Source: an uncultured Flavobacteriales bacterium
Lineage (GTDB): Bacteria; Bacteroidota; Bacteroidia; Flavobacteriales_E; Vicingaceae
Assembly: GCA_905479995.1 (NCBI GenBank)
Contig: CAJQON010000030.1
Coordinates: 78,779 to 142,778, forward strand
Direction of reading: 5' to 3'
DNA: 64,000 bases
The notes beneath the pieces are model-generated. The model saw nothing but the letters and a program-made list of their open reading frames with translations. It did not search any database and was not told where the DNA came from. This document shows, one piece after another, positions 36,352 to 45,070 of the stretch. How positions within the stretch are numbered: position 1 is the stretch's first letter; every line of letters begins with the position of its first letter. The position numbers and the translations under genes were made by a program.

Positions 36352-37218
36352 ATGCCTTCTTCTGACATAAATAAATTTGACATTGTTAAAAATAATCCAG
36401 ACTGGATGTTCATTATTCGCGACCTCAAATTTGACTATCAAGACTACGATGAATCGCATCCTCACAAGCACAAGTTTTATCAATTTATATTGTTTGAAAA
36501 AGGGGATGGCACTCATTTAATTGACGAGAAGGAATATCCACTCAAAGACAAATCCATTCATTTTATTTCTCCCAACCATGTCCATCTATTAAAAATTTCA
36601 TCGAAAACAAAAGGAATTATATGCATGTTTAAAGAAGACCTCTTTTACATCAACAATGAAACACAAAAATTTTTAAACGATTTAAATTTATTTTCAAATT
36701 GGAACAATCGTCCAACACTTAAAATAGATACTCATCAGTTTGAATCGTTTCACCAATTATTGGTTTCTTTAAAAAATGAGTACAATAGTCAAGAACGCAA
36801 CAAAAATGAAGTTCTATTAATGCTACTTAAATTGTTTTTAATAAAAGCTTCTCGTTTAAGTTCTAAAAACAAAGAAAAAAAAGTAAGTAGGAAACAAATA
36901 CTTATTGATCAATTCTTAGGATTAATAGAAGAAAATCACGCCAACAATATCCCAGTAAATATTTATGCAAAACAGTTAAACATATCGGCTCCATATTTAA
37001 ATAGACTCATCAAAGAATTTTACGATAAAAATGCCAGTGACTTTATTAATGACAGAAACATTTTAGAAGCTAAACGTTTTTTAAAATTCTCCCCAAAATC
37101 AATAAAAGAAATTGCTTTTGACTTGGGCTTTGATGATCCATCCTATTTTTCTCGATTTTTTAAGAAGAAAACAGAACTAACGCCACTCCAATATCGCAAT
37201 CAAAACATTAAAAAATAA
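36352..37218 (+). CDS. AraC-family transcriptional regulator
   Basis: A 288-residue regulator with an N-terminal cupin-like sensing domain (about 20-110, HPHKHKFYQFILFEKGDGTH) and a C-terminal double helix-turn-helix domain (about 185-285, ending FDDPSYFSRFFKKKTELTPLQYR). The ligand is unknown. It is divergent from the acyl-CoA dehydrogenase gene and lies upstream of the CxxCH gene cluster. A perfect 15-bp inverted repeat (37300-37338), 81 bp after its stop, is a candidate operator. AraC proteins often bind direct repeats one helical turn apart, and this repeat contains such a pair. Confidence 0.92.
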   Translation: MPSSDINKFDIVKNNPDWMFIIRDLKFDYQDYDESHPHKHKFYQFILFEKGDGTHLIDEKEYPLKDKSIHFISPNHVHLLKISSKTKGIICMFKEDLFYINNETQKFLNDLNLFSNWNNRPTLKIDTHQFESFHQLLVSLKNEYNSQERNKNEVLLMLLKLFLIKASRLSSKNKEKKVSRKQILIDQFLGLIEENHANNIPVNIYAKQLNISAPYLNRLIKEFYDKNASDFINDRNILEAKRFLKFSPKSIKEIAFDLGFDDPSYFSRFFKKKTELTPLQYRNQNIKK

Positions 37219-37299
37219 AGTGTCTTACAATTAGTCAATCACCTTATCCCAACTAGCTCTGAAGCGTTAAAATCAAACTCATTAATCTCTGATTTTATT

Positions 37300-37338
37300 T
37301 TTGTGCACTATTTGTGCAATTAGCAAATAGTGCACAAA
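37300..37338. promoter_or_regulatory. Candidate operator: 15-bp inverted repeat with two TTTGTGCA half sites
   Basis: Arms TTTGTGCACTATTTG (37300-37314) and CAAATAGTGCACAAA (37324-37338) are exact complements around 9 bases. Bases 37300-37319 are the reverse complement of TTGCACAAATAGTGCACAAA, which recurs at 50997 and 54267. The site is 62 to 100 bp upstream of the first choice-of-anchor V gene. It could also fold as an RNA hairpin, but no T run follows it, so a terminator is less likely. Confidence 0.6.
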
Positions 37339-37399
37339 TTCAACATTTAGCCTAAACTTGATTTAGTTTAAAACTTATCATGCACTAAAACCAAATTCC

Positions 37400-38275
37400 A
37401 TGAAAATAAAATTACTTGCCGCCTTCACAATAACAGTTTGCTGTATAATTGCTATAACATTCACCCTAACTACATCAACCAAAGGAGCGTACATGGTTTA
37501 CGCTCACTCTAATGGAAGTTTAGGAGGTTACACCAACTCCTTTAGAGATGCAAAATCTGCGCCAACAGGACAGGCTGCCAACTGCACAAGGTGCCATACT
37601 GGAGCCCTAAACACTCCCATTAATACTGTTATGAGCATAGAGTCTCCTTTGTTAGTTGGGGGATATATTCCAAACAAGCAATACACCATAATTGTTAAAG
37701 CAAATAATATTGATCCTAGCATTGAAAAAATTGGGTTTGAGGCAACTGTAGAACAGAACAATACTCCATGGGCAAAAGCAGGAACAATAATTATTACAGA
37801 CCTTACAAGAACTCAAACCACTAACGCAGGAAATGCTATCACCCATAAAATTTTAGGAACAACAGTGAGCACAAGCAACAATATATCATGGAGTTTTGAT
37901 TGGATTGCACCAGCGGCTCAAACTGGACCAATTACCTTTTATGCTGCTTTTAACATTAGCAATAATGACGGAACTGAAAAATCAGACGCAATTTATACTC
38001 GCTCTTTTTCTGCAATTGAAACAATAGAAACTGCTATACGCCATCCTAACAATGAAACTCCCTATATGATTTACCCAAATCCCGTAAAAGACTTTTTAAA
38101 CATAAAGTCCACCCAACAATTGGACAAAATAGAACTATATAACACAGATGGGAAACGCATTTTTAGCGAAACAAACCCAAAAAAAATTGATCTATCCAAT
38201 GAAGCTGCAGGAGTCTATTTTATAAACATTACCCTAAACAATAAAACCAGCATACAAAAGCTCATTAAAAATTAA
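37400..38275 (+). CDS. Choice-of-anchor V-type protein with CxxCH and T9SS sorting tail
   Basis: Secreted protein of 291 aa. Signal peptide (about 1-30), then a segment ending in NCTRCHTG (Cys62, Cys65, His66), which has the form of a c-type heme-binding motif. A beta-sandwich domain follows (about 75-210, with WSFDWIAPAAQTGPITFYAAFN), then a type A sorting domain (IYPNPVKDFLNIKS to IQKLIKN). Met78 lies 12 residues after the His and is a possible distal heme ligand; the paralogue has a Met at the same spacing. It is the first of five co-directional genes. Whether heme is bound is unproven: the family is named from domain architecture, not function. Confidence 0.85.
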   Translation: MKIKLLAAFTITVCCIIAITFTLTTSTKGAYMVYAHSNGSLGGYTNSFRDAKSAPTGQAANCTRCHTGALNTPINTVMSIESPLLVGGYIPNKQYTIIVKANNIDPSIEKIGFEATVEQNNTPWAKAGTIIITDLTRTQTTNAGNAITHKILGTTVSTSNNISWSFDWIAPAAQTGPITFYAAFNISNNDGTEKSDAIYTRSFSAIETIETAIRHPNNETPYMIYPNPVKDFLNIKSTQQLDKIELYNTDGKRIFSETNPKKIDLSNEAAGVYFINITLNNKTSIQKLIKN

Positions 38276-38435
38276 ACAACTTATAAATAGCAATCCTACA
38301 AATGGTTCTATTTGTCCTATTTTTAAATTATTTTTAGCCTTACCTTTACCTTAAACATAACAACCGAAGTTTTACATCATCACCAAAATGTAGAACTTGA
38401 ATGCCAAACATTTTAAACTGATTAAATTTAAAAAT

Positions 38436-39287
38436 ATGAAAACAAAATTACTTGCTACACTTATTTTAACTACCATTTTTGGAATGATTATTACGTTAAC
38501 ATCAACATTTTCAAGCTCAACAGCTCACTCAGCTTATGCCAGTACTGGCGGCAGCCCTGGAGGAAAGACCAACTCTCCTGGCGATGGAGCAAATTGTACT
38601 GGTTGCCACAATGGTACAATTAATAATCCGAGCGTTTTTACCATGCAAATTGGTTCTGCAGGATTAAGCGGAGGATATGTTCCTGGACAAACATATACTA
38701 TCGCTGCTGGAGTATCAGGAACAACATCTGCCAAAATCGGTTTTGAAGCCACTGCAGAAGCTGATGCTAACAATGCAAAAACAGGAACCATTGTAATTAC
38801 AGACGCTACTAGAACAAAAACTGAAAACGGTGGCACTGCAGCTACCCATACAGCGGCAGGAACTGTTGCTAGTGCTGGCGCAAATGCATGGAGTTTTGAT
38901 TGGACCGCTCCTAGTGCTGGAACTGGAGACGTAACTTTTTATGCTGCTTTTAATGTAACTGATGGTGCAGGAACAGGACTTGGTAACAGTAGCGGGGATC
39001 AAATTTTTACAAGAAGCTTTCAAGTTTCCGAAGCTACTCCTGCAGGAATTGAAGATTTAACTAATAACAGTTCTTTTAACACATATCCTAATCCAGTAGT
39101 TAGTCATGTTAACATTAACTCAACCGAAGCAATAACTAAAGTTGAAATATTTAACACTTCAGGACAAATGATTTATGCTGGAAACGAATCAAACAAAATT
39201 GATTTATCAAAACAAGCAGCTGGAATTTATTTTGTTGGCGTAACTATTGATAGTCAACTAAGCATACAAAAAATAATTAAAAAATAA
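38436..39287 (+). CDS. Choice-of-anchor V-type protein, tandem paralogue
   Basis: Paralogue of the preceding gene, 283 aa from MKTKLL. Signal peptide (about 1-30), glycine-rich GGSPGGKTNSPGDGANC leading to CTGCH (Cys54, Cys57, His58), Met70 at +12 from the His, a beta-sandwich domain with WSFDWTAPSAGTGDVTFYAAFN, and a type A sorting domain (TYPNPVVSHVNINS to IQKIIKK). Stretches of identical DNA between the two genes point to a tandem duplication. I rejected an in-frame TTG 13 codons upstream, because MKTKLL gives a normal signal peptide. It ends 2 bp before the cytochrome-like lipoprotein gene. Confidence 0.85.
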   Translation: MKTKLLATLILTTIFGMIITLTSTFSSSTAHSAYASTGGSPGGKTNSPGDGANCTGCHNGTINNPSVFTMQIGSAGLSGGYVPGQTYTIAAGVSGTTSAKIGFEATAEADANNAKTGTIVITDATRTKTENGGTAATHTAAGTVASAGANAWSFDWTAPSAGTGDVTFYAAFNVTDGAGTGLGNSSGDQIFTRSFQVSEATPAGIEDLTNNSSFNTYPNPVVSHVNINSTEAITKVEIFNTSGQMIYAGNESNKIDLSKQAAGIYFVGVTIDSQLSIQKIIKK

Positions 39288-39289
39288 CA

Positions 39290-39643
39290 ATGAGAATAGT
39301 AATTATAGCGCTATTAAGCTGCTTATTTTTTTCATGTAAATACAACCAAGAAGACCCGTTTCCGTCTCCAGTTACTGGAGACGGATCTGGCTCTTCAATT
39401 ACTTATACCAATTTTGCAAAAAGTGTAATCGACAACAATTGTGTTATTTGTCATGCTCCGAATATAACCTCTCCACAATCGCCATACCTCACCACCTACA
39501 ACGAAGTAAAACAACAGGCTGATAACGGCAGAATTCAAGCAAGATGCATAGACGGGCCTAGTTTTATGCCTCCATCAGGAAAAATGTCACAACCTATTAT
39601 AGATACTTTGCAACTATGGATCAATCAAGGAGCACTGCAATAA
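39290..39643 (+). CDS. Cytochrome c-like monoheme lipoprotein
   Basis: Small lipoprotein (117 aa; lipobox LFFSC, lipid Cys16). It carries CVICH (Cys51, Cys54, His55) after YTNFAKSVIDNNC, the usual N-terminal helix of small c-type cytochromes, and a later FMPPSGKMS (Met93, Met99) that could give the distal Met ligand. The ending LQLWINQGAL is typical of cytochrome-like domains. This is the strongest heme-protein candidate of the cluster. It is translationally close to its neighbours (2 bp before, 14 bp after). Confidence 0.85.
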   Translation: MRIVIIALLSCLFFSCKYNQEDPFPSPVTGDGSGSSITYTNFAKSVIDNNCVICHAPNITSPQSPYLTTYNEVKQQADNGRIQARCIDGPSFMPPSGKMSQPIIDTLQLWINQGALQ

Positions 39644-39657
39644 TCAATTCATAAATT

Positions 39658-40203
39658 ATGAAAAAAATACTTCTATTACTTTCCATCGTTTTTGGAACGG
39701 CAACACTTTATTCTCAAGACCTATACAAGGCAATTGATGGCAGCATTGCTTTTTTCTCGGAAACTCCAATGGAAAACATAGACGCTGTAAACAAAACATT
39801 AAAGGCTTTACTCAACACTAAAAATGGTGAAATGGCTTTTGTTGTTACCAATGTTGGCTTTGTATTTGACAAACCTCTAATGGGTGAGCACTTTAATGAG
39901 AACTACATGGAAAGTGACAAGTATAAAGTCTCTATTTTTAAAGGTAAAATAACAGAAACAATAGACTACACTAAGAATGGCGAACATGATGTTACTGTTT
40001 TAGGAAGTCTGGATGTACATGGCGTTTCACAGGAACGTAGCATTACAGGCAAAGTATTAGTTAAAGATGGCACAATTATTCTTAACAGTAACTTTGACAT
40101 CAAGTTAAAAGATCATAAGATTAAAATTCCTAAAATTGTAACTGAAAACATTGCTGAATTTGTTAACGTAAAAGTGAATATTACGCTCACGCAAAAAAAA
40201 TAG
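39658..40203 (+). CDS. YceI-family periplasmic protein
   Basis: A 181-residue exported protein (signal MKKILLLLSIVFGTATLYSQ) with a YceI-like lipocalin fold. YceI proteins bind long isoprenoid chains such as ubiquinone precursors in a beta-barrel pocket. The match rests on the overall pattern: FVVTNVGFVFDKPLMGEHFNENYM, VLGSLDVHGVSQERSITG, and the closing FDIKLKDHKIKIPKIV. It sits between a cytochrome-like lipoprotein and a DUF5777 barrel, so a quinone- or lipid-linked redox role is possible but not shown. Confidence 0.85.
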   Translation: MKKILLLLSIVFGTATLYSQDLYKAIDGSIAFFSETPMENIDAVNKTLKALLNTKNGEMAFVVTNVGFVFDKPLMGEHFNENYMESDKYKVSIFKGKITETIDYTKNGEHDVTVLGSLDVHGVSQERSITGKVLVKDGTIILNSNFDIKLKDHKIKIPKIVTENIAEFVNVKVNITLTQKK

Positions 40204-40209
40204 ACCTAC

Positions 40210-41106
40210 ATGAAATTTCATATTACTCTTTTACTCCTTACTTGTTCGTTTGCTTGTTTTGCTCAAGATGATTTATTGGACATGTTGTCTAGTGAAACAG
40301 AAGATCAACAACCAGAAAAAGTAGCTTACACATTTAAAGCCATTAAGCTAATTAATGCCAACACGATTGAAACTACTAAGAAGAAAACGATGGACTTTAG
40401 AATTACACATCGTTTTGGAGACATGAAAATTGGTGAGCCAGAAGGAAAGCATACCTTTTGGGGAATGGATAATGCTGCAAACATTCGATTTTCATTAGAC
40501 TATGGTGTTACCGAAAAACTAAGTATTGGAGTAGGTCGTAGTAAAACAAAAGAACATATAGATTTCAATTTAAAATTCCGCTTCTTAGAGCAAAAAACAA
40601 AAGGTATGCCCATATCTGTTGCTTATTTTACCAATGCAGCAATATCTCCAGTTGCAATTATTCCAGATGATGAATTTGCCAACCGCTGGTCGTATACACA
40701 CCAATTAATTATTGCAAAAAAAATTAGCCGCGGAATCTCATTAGAAATCTTACCGACTTTAGTGCATCGAAACTATGTACTCAACGATGTTCATCCAACA
40801 AACAACTCAACAGATGAAAATGATCTTTTTGCCTTAGGATTTGGAGGAAGGTTTAAAGTTTCTAATCGAGTAGCTATGGTTTTTGACTACTTTTTACCTT
40901 TTTCAGATTTTAGAACTTCAGCCAATGATTATTATGATTCTTTCGGTGTAGGTGTTGAAATTGAAACTGGAGGACACGTTTTCCACATTAACTTGAGCAA
41001 TTCTGCAGGAATCATTGAAAATGATTTTATACCTGACACCAGAAGTTCTTGGGAAGATTCGGAGTACAAATTAGGGTTTAATATTTCTAGAGTTTTTAGT
41101 TTCTAA
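40210..41106 (+). CDS. DUF5777-type outer-membrane beta-barrel protein
   Basis: A 298-residue predicted outer-membrane barrel. Signal peptide MKFHITLLLLTCSFACFAQ, then an acidic linker, then repeated amphipathic strands from MDFRITHRFGDMKIG onward, ending in a C-terminal Phe (FNISRVFSF). I associate the IETTKKKTMDFRITHRFG start with DUF5777. It is the last gene of the CxxCH cluster, 6 bp after yceI. Its stop codon overlaps that of the convergent O-antigen ligase gene by 4 bp. The function is unknown. Confidence 0.8.
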   Translation: MKFHITLLLLTCSFACFAQDDLLDMLSSETEDQQPEKVAYTFKAIKLINANTIETTKKKTMDFRITHRFGDMKIGEPEGKHTFWGMDNAANIRFSLDYGVTEKLSIGVGRSKTKEHIDFNLKFRFLEQKTKGMPISVAYFTNAAISPVAIIPDDEFANRWSYTHQLIIAKKISRGISLEILPTLVHRNYVLNDVHPTNNSTDENDLFALGFGGRFKVSNRVAMVFDYFLPFSDFRTSANDYYDSFGVGVEIETGGHVFHINLSNSAGIIENDFIPDTRSSWEDSEYKLGFNISRVFSF

Positions 41107-42668
41107 TCCTTTTTTTCTTGCAATAGCAATATGCTATTAAAAAAAGAAAAGAATACAATTCCGGCTTGAGATTCAAGCGTATCTTCAGTAAGCATAGATA
41201 ATGCTATAATAATAAAAAATGCCAAATACAAAATGGATATTCTTTCTTTTGATTTAAAAAAAGGGTAAATCAAGTAAATCAAAATCCAACACAACCCAAA
41301 CACTCCAAAACTCACTGCGTAAGTTACATATTGATTGTGAGCTCTTAAACGATGACTATCTGTTAGCATGGATTTTTCTAGATTATATTGCGTATCAAAT
41401 GCCTCTTGAAGGTCTCCTGTTCCAACACCGAGCCAAAAATTATCAGCAAAAATATGTACCGCTGTTTTTAAATATGCCCATCGCATAACCACAGAGTGCC
41501 CATTAAAATCTCTCCCCTTTTTATAGTTATCAAATTCCCAAATAATTTTGTTCAACCTTCTATCAACTGCATTCATTGAAAGGTAATTCACATTACTCAC
41601 ACCTTTTTCAATTGCCTCTATCTCACTAGGAGTTAAACGCAATATTGCAGCTTCATCTTTCAACTCTCCTTTAGAACTTAAAAACCGAACCAAGGTCGTT
41701 CCTAGCACCTGCCCTTTAAGATCTTGCCCTTCAAACCTGAGTTTACTCCGCTTTTCCCATGCTTGTTTTAGTTCTTCCCGAGCTATATTCCTCCAAATAA
41801 AATAGCCGTTCTCTTTGTCATTTTTACGTTCACTATATGTATCGTGTTCATATAATGCTCCGTTTTCAGTTACTGTTTTAAACTCTTGCTCTCCAATATT
41901 TTGATCTCCATAAAACGAAGAAATGCTATTGCTTACTACATAAATTGAGAATAACACAATAACTAAAGCTCCAGCCGCTGTTGATATTTTAATTGCCTTT
42001 TTATAAGATCGGAATACAATAATGAGCAACAGCAATAACGTAGTAATAACTAGCACTACAATCCCAGTAAACATACTTGACAAAAACAAAAACACCGAAA
42101 GCCAAGCCGCAACAATTAACCAAACAAAACCATATTTAGGCACATCTTTTCTAAAGTAATAATAAACAGAACCGAAAATGGCAAAACAAATTTCTAATCC
42201 AAATCTAATGTGTGAGTTATACCTTGACAATTCACGTTTATCTAGAATAACTTCATTGGTTGCGCCAAGCATAACAGCAATGCTCCACAAAGAAGAAAAT
42301 ATTACCCAAAACACATAAGCTTTAAAAACTAGTAGAACTTCTTTTTTTGTTAATGCTGGAAAGCTAGCAATAAGAAAAGGCAAGGAAAACAAGTGTAATT
42401 TCCGCCTAAGATCTCCACCCGCAAATTCAAAATTGGAAGTATTTAATAAACCCAATAAAGACAAAAAGAAAATAGAACAAAGTACCAAAGCGATTTTATT
42501 GTCATAAAACCGTTTGAATTTTTGCTTGTAATTTCCGGTAAATATCCAAAGTGCCAAAAGGCACAATTGTCCCAAAACCATTAACGGCTTTGAAACCGAC
42601 AATCCTGTAGCTACTAGGATTAAGCAAAAAAGGTAAAGATTTCTAACTTTAAAAAAGGTTTTATACAC
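41103..42668 (-). CDS. O-antigen ligase-family (Wzy_C) membrane protein
   Basis: Integral membrane protein of 521 aa with about ten hydrophobic helices and a large soluble loop (about 250-390). The Wzy_C-type region near the C-terminus contains GVGTGDLQEAF and HRLRAHNQYVTYAVSFGVFG, the loop that in this family holds the catalytic residues. Members ligate O-antigen to lipid A core or polymerise O-units. No other polysaccharide genes are nearby. It follows an S41 protease gene by 20 bp. Confidence 0.82.
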   Translation of the reverse strand: MYKTFFKVRNLYLFCLILVATGLSVSKPLMVLGQLCLLALWIFTGNYKQKFKRFYDNKIALVLCSIFFLSLLGLLNTSNFEFAGGDLRRKLHLFSLPFLIASFPALTKKEVLLVFKAYVFWVIFSSLWSIAVMLGATNEVILDKRELSRYNSHIRFGLEICFAIFGSVYYYFRKDVPKYGFVWLIVAAWLSVFLFLSSMFTGIVVLVITTLLLLLIIVFRSYKKAIKISTAAGALVIVLFSIYVVSNSISSFYGDQNIGEQEFKTVTENGALYEHDTYSERKNDKENGYFIWRNIAREELKQAWEKRSKLRFEGQDLKGQVLGTTLVRFLSSKGELKDEAAILRLTPSEIEAIEKGVSNVNYLSMNAVDRRLNKIIWEFDNYKKGRDFNGHSVVMRWAYLKTAVHIFADNFWLGVGTGDLQEAFDTQYNLEKSMLTDSHRLRAHNQYVTYAVSFGVFGLCWILIYLIYPFFKSKERISILYLAFFIIIALSMLTEDTLESQAGIVFFSFFNSILLLQEKKD

Positions 42669-42688
42669 CGCTCTATTGGTTGGTTGTC

Positions 42689-44347
42689 TTATTTTTTAAA
42701 TGTTCCTGCTAAAATAGATTGATACTTAGCCGCATCATTCAAGGTTGAAATAGCTTCTTCTAAAACAGGATCATACTTAAGCGAAACTTCAACCTGTCCT
42801 TTTTGATAATGATATCTCGAGACAATTTCATTCTCTAAAATCTGTTTGATCTCTTCCTTAAATTTATACAAATCATCTTTTTTATTATGATTTAATTTTT
42901 TTTGTAACGCAGCATACTCCTCTTTTACATCGTCAAAATATTTATCCGCTTTAGCTGCCTTTTCAAGCTCCACCAATATATCTTCACTTTCTGTTGTATA
43001 AGCATAGTCCTTATCTGCTAAGAAAGAAACAAAGTCTTCATAATTGGCATCGCTCAACTCAAACTCTTTTGCTGGACTTATAGAATCATGTTTAATTTTA
43101 TAATTGGTAGCATAATCAAAAAACAAGCTTTTTAATAATAAACTAGCCGAGATATCACTCAATGGCAACCCTTCTACTTTTAAATCTGGAGCAACACCCT
43201 TTCCATCAAAAACTGGTCGATTGCTTTTTAGCGTTTTGAATTCTGTAATCAAAGAATCTGGCACCTCTTCTGCTTTACCATTCGTTTTATTCGAATAATC
43301 TAATTTCTGAATACACCTACCACTAGGCGTATAATATTTAGCAACAGTAATTTTTAACTTCGAATTGTAACTCAGCGGTAATACATTTTGCACCAAACCT
43401 TTCCCAAAAGATCGAGTCCCTAAAATTATTGCTCTATCATTATCTTGCAAAGATCCTGAAACAATTTCTGACGCTGAAGCAGAACCTCTATTAATCAATA
43501 CTGCCAACGGAATTTCCATATCTACTGGATCATTTAAAGCCTTATAACTCTTGTTCCAATCTTTAATTTTTCCTTTGGTATAAACCACTTCACTTCCTTT
43601 TTCCAAGAAAAGATTTACAATGTTAACTGACTCAGTCAATAGTCCTCCACCATTCCCTCTTAAATCTAAAATAATCGATTTTGCATTTTGTTCTTTTAAT
43701 GCCAATAAAGCCGACTTTACCTCAGCACTCGCTGACGAAGTAAATCCAGTTAACCGAATATAACCTACATCGTTTTTTACCATTCCATAATAAGGAACAT
43801 CTTTAATCTTAACCTCTTCTCTAGTAACTACCTTGGTTAGAATTCCTTCAGTTCCTGGTCGTTCAATTTTAATTTCAACTGTTGTCCCTGGTTGACCCAA
43901 TAAAAACTCTCTAATTTCATCTGAATTTTTCCCAATCGCTGTAATCCCATCTATCTCAATAATCTTATCTCCAGCAAGCAAACCTGCCTTATCTGCACCA
44001 AAACCTTCATAAGGTTCAGATATCATTACCCTATCTTTTCGTGTTTGAATTAAAGCTCCTATACCACCATACTGACCAGTAGTCATCATCTTATAATCCT
44101 CCATCTTAGACTCTGGAATATAGTTGGTGTAAGGATCTAAAGATTCCAACATAGCATCAATACCTGTTTTCATCAACTCCCCCGGATCAGCGTCATCTAC
44201 GTAGTAAATATTTAACTCTCTAAATAAAGTAGCAAAAATGTCTAGATTTTTAGACACCTCAAAATAGCTCTCCGTATAAGAACTAAACGAAATTGATCCA
44301 ACCAATAAAGCTAGACCGATAATAATTTTTTTGAAATGCTTCTTCAT
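42689..44347 (-). CDS. S41-family C-terminal processing peptidase
   Basis: Exported serine protease of the Tsp/CtpA family, 552 aa. An N-terminal signal or anchor (8-22) precedes a PDZ domain (about 90-170) that recognises C-termini. The catalytic domain has Ser291 (NRGSASASEI) and Lys316 (SFGKGLVQ), with the same 25-residue spacing as Ser430/Lys455 in E. coli Tsp, and Asp302 in between. A helical C-terminal region follows. It lies 24 bp downstream of yidD. A second S41 protease is encoded at 59.5 kb. Confidence 0.94.
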   Translation of the reverse strand: MKKHFKKIIIGLALLVGSISFSSYTESYFEVSKNLDIFATLFRELNIYYVDDADPGELMKTGIDAMLESLDPYTNYIPESKMEDYKMMTTGQYGGIGALIQTRKDRVMISEPYEGFGADKAGLLAGDKIIEIDGITAIGKNSDEIREFLLGQPGTTVEIKIERPGTEGILTKVVTREEVKIKDVPYYGMVKNDVGYIRLTGFTSSASAEVKSALLALKEQNAKSIILDLRGNGGGLLTESVNIVNLFLEKGSEVVYTKGKIKDWNKSYKALNDPVDMEIPLAVLINRGSASASEIVSGSLQDNDRAIILGTRSFGKGLVQNVLPLSYNSKLKITVAKYYTPSGRCIQKLDYSNKTNGKAEEVPDSLITEFKTLKSNRPVFDGKGVAPDLKVEGLPLSDISASLLLKSLFFDYATNYKIKHDSISPAKEFELSDANYEDFVSFLADKDYAYTTESEDILVELEKAAKADKYFDDVKEEYAALQKKLNHNKKDDLYKFKEEIKQILENEIVSRYHYQKGQVEVSLKYDPVLEEAISTLNDAAKYQSILAGTFKK

Positions 44348-44371
44348 AGTATCTATTTTTTATAAACTCGT

Positions 44372-44593
44372 TTAGGGAACTGGATCATGTCCTTGTCCGC
44401 CAAAAGGGTGACAAGAAAAAATTCTCTTGAGGGCTAACCATCCGCCCTTAAATGGCCCATATTTTTTAATTGCTTCTATACTGTATTGAGAGCAAGTTGG
44501 TGTAAATCTACAACTTTGGCCCAAAATAGGAGAGATACTTAATTGGTAAAATCTAATTATTACAATAAATATTTTACTCACTAACTGTCCCAC
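44372..44593 (-). CDS. yidD: Membrane protein insertion efficiency factor YidD
   Basis: Small (73 aa) membrane-associated protein thought to assist YidC-dependent insertion. The family signature is complete: [22 protein letters not shown], then [25 protein letters not shown]. It overlaps rnpA by 20 bp, the usual coupling of these two genes. Confidence 0.96.
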   Translation of the reverse strand: MGQLVSKIFIVIIRFYQLSISPILGQSCRFTPTCSQYSIEAIKKYGPFKGGWLALKRIFSCHPFGGQGHDPVP

Positions 44594-44975
44594 TCAGCTC
44601 TATTAAACGTGATAAAATTACTTTTATTTTCTCTTCAAGCTCCTTATATTCTAATATTTGTTTAGAACTATAAAGAAACATAATATCGTACCCAATCCCT
44701 TTGTTTTTTAGTTCTAATTTTAATGCTCCATTATTTAATCGATAGGCTTCTCTCACTCTACGTTTAATTAAATTTCGAGTAACCGCTAACTTCACATTCC
44801 TTTTAGGTACACTTACTCCAACATTAATATATCCCTCTTCAACAGACTCTTTTTGTTGATAAACAATTCTTAACGGATAGGCATTAATTGTTCGTCCTTT
44901 TTTAAAAAGTAACTCAATCGTTTTCCTGCTCTTTAGCTTTTCAGCCTTGCCAAATGTATGTCGTATTGTTTCCAT
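44574..44975 (-). CDS. rnpA: Ribonuclease P protein component
   Basis: Protein subunit of RNase P, which cuts the 5' leader from precursor tRNAs. Its 133 residues include the N-terminal [20 protein letters not shown], the central [17 protein letters not shown] and the conserved RNA-binding [12 protein letters not shown]. The gene starts a minus-strand series rnpA-yidD-S41 protease. No rpmH lies upstream; the 5' side is the divergent PAP2 phosphatase gene. A TATCTTTG box (44984-44991) is so close to the ATG that it would give an almost leaderless mRNA. Confidence 0.95.
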   Translation of the reverse strand: METIRHTFGKAEKLKSRKTIELLFKKGRTINAYPLRIVYQQKESVEEGYINVGVSVPKRNVKLAVTRNLIKRRVREAYRLNNGALKLELKNKGIGYDIMFLYSSKQILEYKELEEKIKVILSRLIELSGTVSE

Positions 44976-44983
44976 TTACACAA

Positions 44984-44991
44984 CAAAGATA
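44984..44991 (-). promoter_or_regulatory. Possible -7 element of rnpA
   Basis: TATCTTTG on the minus strand fits TAnnTTTG, but it ends only 8 bp before the rnpA ATG and has no TTTG at the -33 distance, so it may be fortuitous. Confidence 0.35.
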
Positions 44992-45041
44992 GTGAGATAA
45001 AGTCTTTATTCTTTTCTATCGCTAAAGTTTATAGTTATTGT

Positions 45042-45049
45042 TATTTTTG
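45042..45049 (+). promoter_or_regulatory. -7 element of the PAP2-crcB-phosphatase operon
   Basis: TATTTTTG fits TAnnTTTG. Transcription would start near 45056, 15 bases before the ATT start proposed for the PAP2 gene. No -33 TTTG is visible. Confidence 0.5.
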
Positions 45050-45070
45050 TTTGCATAAATAAGCTTTATC

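Noticed and set aside
38715..39023. Cys/Ser-rich open frame on the minus strand inside the second choice-of-anchor V gene
   Set aside because: It is the antisense reading of Thr/Ala/Gly codons of a well-supported plus-strand gene; it has no promoter or family match and its composition follows from the opposite strand.
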